In this document: positions 58,101-64,000 of the stretch, in pieces
Layout: each line of letters opens with the position of its first letter
Numbering within the stretch: position 1 is the first letter of the stretch
NCBI GenBank assembly: GCA_023634235.1
Contig: JAMKCF010000020.1
Location: 310,001 to 374,000, forward strand
Origin: Pisaster brevispinus
Taxonomy: Eukaryota; Echinodermata; Asteroidea; Forcipulatida; Asteriidae
Reading direction: 5' to 3'
DNA length: 64,000 bases
Notes under the pieces: model-generated
Database searches by the model: none
What the model was told of the DNA's origin: nothing
The model's input: the letters and a program-made list of their open reading frames with translations, nothing else
Made by a program: the position numbers and the translations under genes

Positions 58101-61100
58101 GGACATTGCTTTACACAGAGATGAAAAGAAATACTATATACTTTCAAGTAAAGGGAAAATAAATTAATGGTTTTAAATAAGTTCTTTATTCCAATCCTAT
58201 TGTTTTCAGGACAATCCTATTGCTGTTAAGGGAGCATCTCTAAAGTTGGGCATGTTTTGGACGCAGAAGAACATCCTCGTGGCCACACTCAGTTTGTTTG
58301 TTTTTTTGTTTTTTTGTTTAGATAATATTCCCGTCGGCAAACACCAAGAAACACCAAGCTGGCAACTGCAAATCTCTCTCATATAAACATTGGTTTTACG
58401 TGTATGATTAAGAATTGTAGAAATCAATAAAACATGATTCAGCAACTAGACGACAATACTTATTTTAGTCATTGTGAAATCATCAGTGAGCTTGGTTGGA
58501 TTCAAAACCACAACCTTATGATTACAAGTCCTGCAGTCTAACCACTGGACCTCGGTGACCACTTCTGCAATCCATTGGACCGCAAGAATGTTCCACTAGA
58601 CTGCATGATCGTGTGGAAGTTTGGGAGCAATCCTCGTGAGTGAATACTTGAATTAGAATTATGAACTTTTCCAATGGAACCCTCCGGCAGTCCAACAGTT
58701 TTGGAGCAGTTTCGAGCAAAATACAAATGTTTTCTAAAATTCAAGATTTGACATTTTTGCACTGAAGCGATGATTTTGTTAACTGTATTTTTACAGAGTC
58801 AAATAATGAAAAGAAACATTACCTCTTTCTTGTGACTTGTTGCTTCATTGGATCAGCTGAAACATCAAGAAGACGTTAAAATTATAAGCGTTGAAAAATG
58901 AAATATACCTCTAATTACTCTTAATTTTTGTTAATCATACATTAATTTAACCTATCTTTGCATTTATCATAGTGTGTCACTGTCAGAAAATAGCTTTTTC
59001 TTGTCTAAAGTTTGTCACACTAGACAAACTATTACCGCACAGTACACAATCAGCAATCAATAGACTTAATGCATAGTTCAGTAGGGTGCCCTCGCCAAGA
59101 GATAAAAAGGAGGTTGTTAATTGGTCATTCCTGTGCGCCTCGCGTACAAGTTTGTGTATTCCCATTGTTTCATCATCATATACCTCTAAGATGGCGGCTG
59201 GATGGTGATGAAGCATAAGGTCTAGTACAAAATGAAGGACTTTGACATGCATGGGGTGAGTTGAATTTTGAAAGCTAATTTGCGACACTTAAATACAATT
59301 CTAAGCAAACATCTTTCTATAAATTATAACAGAGTATTACATTCAGAAAACAGCTCCATCTTGTGAGAACTTTGTTACACTAGACAAACTAGTACTGCAC
59401 AATATACAATCACCCATCAATTAAGAAAACAAGTGACTTTAACATGCATGGGGTGGGTTGAACATTAACTGACAACATTTTGCTCCAGCCCAGTTTGAGC
59501 TCCGTTACCAATTTTGGAGTAATATACATTTTGTTAGGGTTTTCCAACATCAAACGAAGCCCGGAGCCAAAGCTGACGTTTGGAAAAAGCACCTACAGTC
59601 TTGTTAAGACAACCCAAATCAAAATAACCCCTTCCACCATAAAACTCCATGCCTAGGTAAACAGAAGGAGGCGAAAAGAAATGCTTAAAATTTGAAGACA
59701 AACTTTAGTAGTAAACTTGCCGGTACAACCATGTATGAAACTCTTTTGGGAGAATTGTTGTTTCTTAGAAGAACTGGTGTGGTCTCAACGTTTCAAAAAG
59801 TATACTCTGCTCGTCTTCATACGTATAAACTAAGACGAGCAGAGTATACTGTTCGAAACGCCGAGACCTCAACATTGAAACCTCAACAGCAACACTCCTC
59901 CCAAGAGAGTTTTATACCAGGTGTATACATGGTTGTACCTGCAAGTTTTTAGTTTTCCTTATGATCCACACCGTGCAAAGCTTCAAATAACATTTGCGTT
60001 CAAAGTTTTATTGTGGTTTTTCGGAACTTACGTTCAACAGCCAGATGAGACTCCTTGATGAGTTCTCCATAAGAGTTGACTGCCCTAACCTTGTACTGAC
60101 CAGCTTCATCAAGCTGAACACGACTAACTACCAACGAGTAGTTCACATCATCATATTTAGACTTGTACTTGAGGCTCTGCTTCAATTCCTTGTTATCCTT
60201 AAACCTGGATTTGTAAGAAAAGTTGACAATCTGTTAGTAAACATGATATTCTAAAGGCTTACAAAACTGTAATGAGCATTATATCATAAGTTTTTGATGA
60301 AATTGTTGTAAATTTCTGGTATTGAAACCAAGGATGCCTCATAAGTAAACTTAATCACTGTAGCTCGCAAGCCTGAGGAAACCTGTACACAAGGGTGCTT
60401 GCTATGTGAACCACAAACACAGGAATTAACCCCTGCTCTTCCACGATAAGTGTTGTGGGTTCTTTTTTGTGCAGTATCAATCCTAGTGCACAAGACCTGC
60501 GACTTAATGTCCAATTAATAATAAAAATAATAATAGTGGCTTCTTATATAGTGCTCATACTCGTCACTCGATGACAGTCAAGGCGCTTCAACATTCAGTA
60601 TTTTCCTGCAAGGTATGTGGGGCTATGTTTCTGAAGTATGAGACCTATTCCTTTTACATAGGACCATGTAATGGTTTACAAGGTGCTGTGGTGCAATATG
60701 CAACCAATCAAACCAGGAACACTAGGGCAAACCGCTTCTCTTTTCAATAAGTGCACTGGGTTCCTTTACATGCGTTACACAAGAGACGGGGACCACTGGC
60801 TTTACGTCCCATCTGAAGGACGGAGCAATAATGGTTAAGTGTCTCGCTTAATGACACAAGTGTCACGACCCGGAACTTGAACCCACACTCTACTGATCAG
60901 AAACAGCAGAGCTTGAGTCCAGTGCTCTTATTCGCTCGGCCACGACACACCACGCAAATTCAAAAGAAAAAAACAATTATGGTGAAGTATCTTGCTCAAA
61001 GACCCAAGTGTCATGACCGCAACTCGAACCCACACTCTGCTGATCATAAACACCAAAGATTGAGTCTGGTGCTTCTAACCACTTGTATCTTCACCATGCA

Positions 61101-63801
61101 AAGCTTCAAAACCTACTCATGGGAGATATTTCCATGGTGTCACCACTAACCTCTCTAGATTGTATCTCCACCATGCACAGTTTCAAATCCTACTCATGTA
61201 CATGGTGTTACCACAGACCTCTCTAGGTTGTATCTCCACCATACAAAGTTTCAAGTCCCACTCACGGGAGATATTTCAATGGTTTTACCACAAACCTCTC
61301 TAGATTGTGCCTCCACCATACAAAGTTTCAAGTCCCACTCACGGGAGATATTTCAATGGTTTTACCACAAACCTCTCTAGATTGTATCTCCACCATACAA
61401 AGTTTCAAGTCCCACTCACGGGAGATATTTCAATGGTTTTACCACAAACCTCTCTAGATTGTGCCTCCACCACGCAAAGTTTCAAGTCCCACTCATAGAA
61501 GATATTTCCATGGTGTTACCACAAACTTTTCTAGATTGTGTCTCCGCCATGCACAGTTTCAAGTCCCACTCATAGGAGATATTTCAATGGTTTTACCACA
61601 AACCGTGGCATGTCATGGCCGAGTGGTGAAAAATACTGCTTTGTAATGAGCTTATTAAGACTGAAGCTGATTTTTAATACTTACCATGACACAACGGGAT
61701 CTGACGGTGCAGCGATGACGCAGTTGAAAGTAGCATCACGATCCTCCATTGCAAATGTATCAATGGGTCTACGGACAAAGCGTGGACGTGCTTCTTTGCG
61801 TGCTACAAGAAAATTTAAACAAGAAGTTGAATAGGTCTGTTGTGGAGCTTGCAGAATAGATGTAGGTCTGGCAGCATCAAGAGTATTCTGCAGACTCTGC
61901 AGAATTGCCTCATGCCAGTCAACACTCAAAGACAGTTCTTAAGCTTATAATGCGCTAATTAAAGTTGTACTCTGCAGAAAGGTTGCAGCATTTGTATACA
62001 TTTCTACAAACTGACTGCATGTGAGTATTCTATAGAATGGCCTTAGCATTCAAAGACAATGATTGTAGATTGCAATCAGAAGTAAGTACAATGGTAGTAT
62101 TCTGCAGAAAATCCAGAGCATGAATGATTACATAATATTCTGCAGTCTATGTGTAGACTACATTAAGCTTAAACTTTAGACACTTCAAAAATATCCATGT
62201 TTTCAACATATTTTGTCACATTGACAACAGACTTACACATTGAAACTTCAATGACGAAGTCGGTATCCAGCGGTCTTCGTCTTCTATGTCCACTTGTGTT
62301 GGATATCCGTCCAATACCAAGGGAATGGGTACCAGGCTTAAAAGAACAAAACAACAAACAGAAAAACAAGTTTAATGAAGAATAATAACAAAATTTAAAA
62401 AAAATTACGTGTGATTAGAAACTTGTAATTTTGTTGTCACACAAAACTGGCTTCACTGATTACCAACATTTTATAGAAGTTGCAGTAAGCTACTTGTTCT
62501 CTTGAGGATTTTAAATTACCTTTTACATTTTATCTTGCAAAATCTCAAGGTCTTCTGAAAATTATCAACATGTTATAAAAAAATGAGTAATTCTTGGTAA
62601 AATTACACACAAATGTATGCCAGCTTTCAAGCCAGAAGTAGCAAAAACTTTGTGTATTCAGCAGATGTGCACGTGTTTGATAAGGTCCTTATCAACAAAT
62701 GGTCCCTTGACTCAAGGATTGCTTAAAAAGTTGTTAAAAAGAGAGGTTTGGGTACAATGAATTGGTATTTGACCTACCATCCATCTAGGTCGTTCCAGAA
62801 GAAGCCTATGTCTGTCTACAGGAATACGATTCCTATTCCATTTACTGCAGTCTTTAAGCCATGGGTGGTCCAGAGCTTCATAGGCTGGGATTCTCTGCCT
62901 ACAAAGACAACAAGTTACTCTTGAATCAAATAAGCAAAAAGTCTCTATCAGGGCCATTTCACATTAGAGAGGATTTACAGCCCATCAGTTTGAGGCAATC
63001 TCCCAGAACTTAGATAGTATCTAAGTAGTATCATAGAACTAAGTAGTATCATAGATTTGTAAATACTCAAACAATTTATGACCATAAAAACTTGCTTGGT
63101 GAGAAGCACTGCAGCTGTTGATAGCATTAAGTATTTTGAGGAAGGATTCCCTTCGAAGTAGTATGGTTTGGATAACTGTTCACCCCAAAAACATGTATCT
63201 GAGGAACGATTTATGCATGAATTGTTTCTCAGAGTTCTGAGGGTTGGTGTTCATTTGTGAATGCTGCGGTAAGAGATGCAGTTGGTATCGCTGTCACCTC
63301 ACTTATCGTGGATGAATTCGATGTCTTGTGAAAACACTGTGACAGTTTTGGCTTTATTTTCAGCAAGTAGACACTGTAATACAGCTGAAACTTCCGCATG
63401 TGACTTTTAGTGTATCTTTCTTTATGATTCTGCCTATAAATCAGCATTATGTCGACAAAAGTAATCTATGACCCTTCATAGGCTTCATAGGTAAAAAGTA
63501 TGGGCTCTTGAGGGCGCTGTGGCATATGTACATGAAAAAAATTAGCAATTGAGACCTTCAGAATAATGCAATTGTAAGAATTAGCACTAGCAGAGTGACT
63601 GCTGTGAACTTTCTTAAATTTCATACCCAAATATGAATAATAACAAATGAGTCACTGACTTACTCTGTGTCAACAACCAAGAGTTTACCGATGAAATCCT
63701 TAGCTTCATCTGAGATGTTACGGAAGGCTCCTTGGTCAAAGTCAAAGCGCCCTCGCTTGATCTTATCAACATCATGATCGAAAGGATGGATGCCACTCAA
63801 G
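49978..63801 (-). CDS. giant muscle kinase (titin/UNC-89/MLCK group), 3' part of gene
   Basis: Thirteen exons give 638 residues without a frame break: 63801-63664, 62898-62778, 62336-62237, 61802-61685, 60204-60032, 58857-58824, 58003-57865, 56975-56792, 55768-55583, 55149-55063, 54248-53961, 52106-51990 and 50210-49978 (TAA). All splice sites are GT-AG and every phase matches. The order is kinase C-lobe, basic tail, Ig, Ig, IQ, charged linker, IQ, acidic linker, Ig, short C terminus. A Ser/Thr kinase followed by I-set Ig domains is the arrangement of titin, twitchin, UNC-89/obscurin and smooth-muscle MLCK. Such proteins organise the sarcomere or regulate myosin. The 5' part, with the kinase N-lobe and catalytic loop, lies beyond the window. 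IQ motifs between C-terminal Ig domains are unusual. Which subfamily it belongs to is not settled. Confidence 0.9.
50475..51470 (-). mobile_element. Helentron-like element, family B, copy 2
   Basis: Same ends as 36496-37115: minus-strand start TGGCGAGCTGCGAAGCAG, and end TTCTAG followed by TTATTATT. It holds about four copies of the roughly 130-bp internal repeat and a GGACGGAC microsatellite. It lies between the LINE 3' end (51471 onward) and that LINE's ATT tail (50450-50474). Confidence 0.65.
51471..51850 (-). mobile_element. LINE 3' fragment (CR1/L2-like C terminus), copy 1
   Basis: The frame reads RISYKLNLNTFKALYELSP, ...YGQRAFHFIAPSLWNDL, the conserved C-terminal end of non-LTR reverse transcriptases of the CR1/L2-like group. 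It is 5' truncated and lies in the last intron of the muscle gene. The 3' end GCGCCATATAATTGTCTTG leads into ATT repeats. Confidence 0.75.
52523..53030 (-). mobile_element. LINE 3' fragment, copy 2
   Basis: Same family as 51471-51850, slightly longer (QRFARLVSRTPRSQHITPIL, LHWLPINLRIAYKLNLITF) with a stop after FKSLFL. The 3'UTR ends GCGCTATATAAATGTCTCG and (ATT)n. It is 5' truncated and lies in the intron between exons 11 and 12. Confidence 0.8.
53268..53592 (+). repeat. dispersed ~330 bp repeat, plus orientation
   Basis: This matches 63104-63462 in reverse orientation (shared AATCATAAAGAAAGATA, ATTCATGCAT(G/A)AAT, ATCCAAACCATA(T/C)TACTT). It is probably a MITE. It lies in the intron between exons 11 and 12. 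Confidence 0.75.
53690..53895 (-). mobile_element. tRNA-Leu-derived SINE, truncated copy
   Basis: Has the tRNA-like head (TGGCCAAGCGATTAAT, GGGTTCAAGACCC) and part of the body; it lacks the 3' tail. Confidence 0.7.
53961..54248 (-). CDS. exon 11: IQ motif 2 and acidic tail
   Basis: Ninety-five residues. AALTIQAGFKGMMARKK is a full-consensus IQ motif very like those of neurogranin/neuromodulin. It is followed by a strongly acidic stretch (Glu/Asp-rich) to the exon end. The proximity of IQ and acidic segment resembles calmodulin-buffering proteins; the role here is inferred. Donor G/GTATGT, phase 1. Confidence 0.88.
55063..55149 (-). CDS. exon 10: highly charged linker
   Basis: Twenty-eight residues including QRTKREKRKERQEE, which is likely helical. 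The acceptor GATGCAG and donor G/GTTAGT are acceptable, and phase 1 at both ends makes this exon and exons 9 and 11 mutually skippable without a frameshift. Confidence 0.75.
55583..55768 (-). CDS. exon 9: Ser-rich segment and IQ motif 1
   Basis: Sixty-one residues: a basic start (RSKRGG), a Ser-rich run, a second basic patch (RRSKRREE), then AAKTIQQGFREYKQKK. This matches the IQ pattern IQxxxRGxxxR except that Glu replaces the Gly. It is a probable calmodulin or myosin-light-chain binding site. The Ser-rich stretch between basic patches is a plausible phosphorylation region (inferred). Confidence 0.85.
56181..56780 (-). repeat. 40-bp minisatellite, about 15 copies
   Basis: GGTTGTGAGAGACTGAGAGG recurs every 40 bp, starting about 10 bp inside the intron after exon 8. 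The last units near 56620-56780 are degenerate. Long Ser/Gln/Pro-rich frames over it are a by-product of the repeat. Confidence 0.92.
56792..58003 (-). CDS. exons 7-8: Ig domain 2
   Basis: Exons 58003-57865 and 56975-56792. After a linker rich in Pro and Arg, the Ig domain runs RTIQEGTSVRLSC, AGYPEPKVTWMRNGEDIP, then CGRFTCIAQNSMGTEE. Both canonical Cys and the Trp are present. The junction between the exons is phase 0, at PK/VTW. The donor of exon 7 lies at the edge of a minisatellite, and that of exon 8 about 10 bp from another. Confidence 0.93.
57630..57865 (-). repeat. minisatellite abutting the exon 7 splice donor
   Basis: The intron start GTAAGATCAC (57864-57855) recurs at 57783-57774 and 57653-57644, with CTCCACCCCAACACCCC-type spacers. 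The repeat unit therefore contains the 5' splice site itself. Confidence 0.8.
58824..58857 (-). CDS. exon 6: 34-nt microexon
   Basis: Encodes about 11 residues (DPMKQQVTRK plus split codons) linking Ig 1 and Ig 2. The acceptor TGTTTCAG and donor AG/GTAATG are acceptable, and the phase fits both neighbours. Skipping it would shift the frame (34 is not a multiple of three), so it should be constitutive. Confidence 0.75.
59717..59945. mobile_element. foldback element, about 229 bp
   Basis: The left arm (GGTACAACCATGTAT...AGTATACTCTGCTCGTCTT) is repeated inverted on the right (AAGACGAGCAGAGTATACT...ATACATGGTTGTACC). The arms meet at a short loop (CATACGTATAAACT). It is intronic. Confidence 0.85.
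60032..61802 (-). CDS. exons 4-5: Ig domain 1
   Basis: Exons 61802-61685 and 60204-60032. The I-set Ig domain runs from RPRFVRRPIDTFAMED through FNC (first Cys), VVSWFKD (core Trp, split across the exon junction) and LDEAGQYKVRAVNSYGE. The second Cys is Val, as in many titin-type Ig domains. The intron between the two exons is 1.5 kb and carries a 77-bp minisatellite and SINE copies. Confidence 0.92.
60525..60955 (-). mobile_element. tRNA-Leu-derived SINE, copy 3
   Basis: Full-length relative of 22055-22480. Box A is at about 60942-60932; box B is mutated (GTTCAAGTTCC). The tail reads GAGCACTATATAAGAAGCC then (ATT)n. Confidence 0.85.
60975..61100 (-). mobile_element. tRNA-Leu-derived SINE, head fragment
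   Basis: A partial head (box B GGGTTCGAGTTGC and flanks) next to copy 3; a 5' fragment only. Confidence 0.55.
61080..61607. repeat. 77-bp minisatellite, about seven copies
   Basis: CTCTCTAGATTGT(A/G)(T/C)CTCCACCA...GTTTCAAGTCCCACTCA recurs at about 77-bp spacing; one unit near 61190-61210 has a deletion. It is intronic, between exons 4 and 5. Confidence 0.88.
62237..62336 (-). CDS. exon 3: basic linker after the kinase
   Basis: Thirty-three residues starting PGTHSLGIGRISNTSG and containing RRRR. The GIGRIS segment resembles the AIGRLSS that follows the calmodulin-binding region of MLCK. It is a likely flexible regulatory linker. Acceptor TTTTAAG, donor T/GTAAGT. Confidence 0.85.
62778..63801 (-). 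CDS. exons 1-2 seen: kinase C-lobe and regulatory tail
   Basis: Exons 63801-63664 and 62898-62778. The first encodes LSGIHPFDHD, the helix F/G region of a Ser/Thr kinase, through SDEAKDFIGKLLVVD. The second continues QRIPAYEALDHPWL, the conserved helix H/I end with HPWL, then a tail with a basic/hydrophobic segment ending RPRWM. In MLCK-like kinases the equivalent segment is the autoinhibitory/calmodulin-binding tail. The catalytic residues are upstream of the window, so activity cannot be judged. Confidence 0.92.
63104..63462 (-). repeat. dispersed ~330 bp repeat, minus orientation
   Basis: Inverse copy of 53268-53592, in the intron between exons 1 and 2 of the visible muscle gene. Confidence 0.75.
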
Positions 63802-64000
63802 CTATAAAAAAAAGAAAAGGAAAATAGAATATTTGCAAACTGGTTGAAGCTAGATTTCAAGCTACACATGCAATGTGAGTGAATTCAACCTGTTCAATTG
63901 ACTTATTTGATGAAGTAGGTTTCCATCCCTGCAACCGATTATGGAATTATATTTTCAAGCCTATCAGCTTTTTCAGCCCCAAATGGTGCCAGAATTTTGT

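Overview
The window looks like nuclear DNA of a marine invertebrate deuterostome, most likely an echinoderm such as a sea star. The grounds are AT-rich DNA with GT-AG introns, a tRNA-Leu-derived SINE with an (ATT)n tail, many MITEs and rolling-circle transposons, a secreted-type IgGFc-binding/AMOP/vWD/Sushi protein, and a giant muscle kinase. The species was not determined.

Layout. 1-3.0 kb is sparse, with two candidate exons on the minus strand that each encode a membrane helix, plus one copy of a diverged direct duplication. 3.0-18.5 kb is one tandem array of five units of a non-autonomous rolling-circle (Helentron/Helitron2-like) transposon. It sits inside the second copy of that duplication; the uninterrupted first copy gives the empty site. 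Each unit carries a CRE/TATA-like promoter, a ~100-codon ORF and an AATAAA signal. Unit 4 holds a 690 bp internal duplication and a 754 bp piggyBac-type insertion. 19-24 kb has a minisatellite, a 13-cysteine mini-ORF, a SINE and a foldback element.

24.3-27.9 kb (minus) is a complete intronless coding region of 1188 codons: signal peptide, IgGFc-binding region, E-set-like domain, AMOP, vWD with a GDPH site, Sushi, one membrane helix. 28-40 kb is mainly repeats, including a duplicated segment shared with 44-46 kb whose two copies give empty sites for two hAT-like MITEs. 40.5-42.0 kb (minus) is a small three-exon gene for a 77-residue acidic-tailed protein of unknown function; its first coding exon is present in three tandem copies, one decayed.

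50-63.8 kb (minus) is the 3' end of a giant muscle kinase gene of the titin/UNC-89(obscurin)/MLCK group. I resolved 13 exons by splice sites and reading phase, and every junction phase agrees. In order they encode the kinase C-lobe, a basic tail, Ig, Ig, an IQ motif, a charged stretch, a second IQ motif, an acidic stretch, and a last Ig with a short C-terminal tail. Its introns hold minisatellites, LINE 3' fragments, SINEs, a second Helentron-like family nested in a LINE tail, and an inverted pair of a ~330 bp repeat flanking exons 2-11.

No rRNA, CRISPR array or functional tRNA gene was seen. Domain calls are from reading the sequence; no database search was run.
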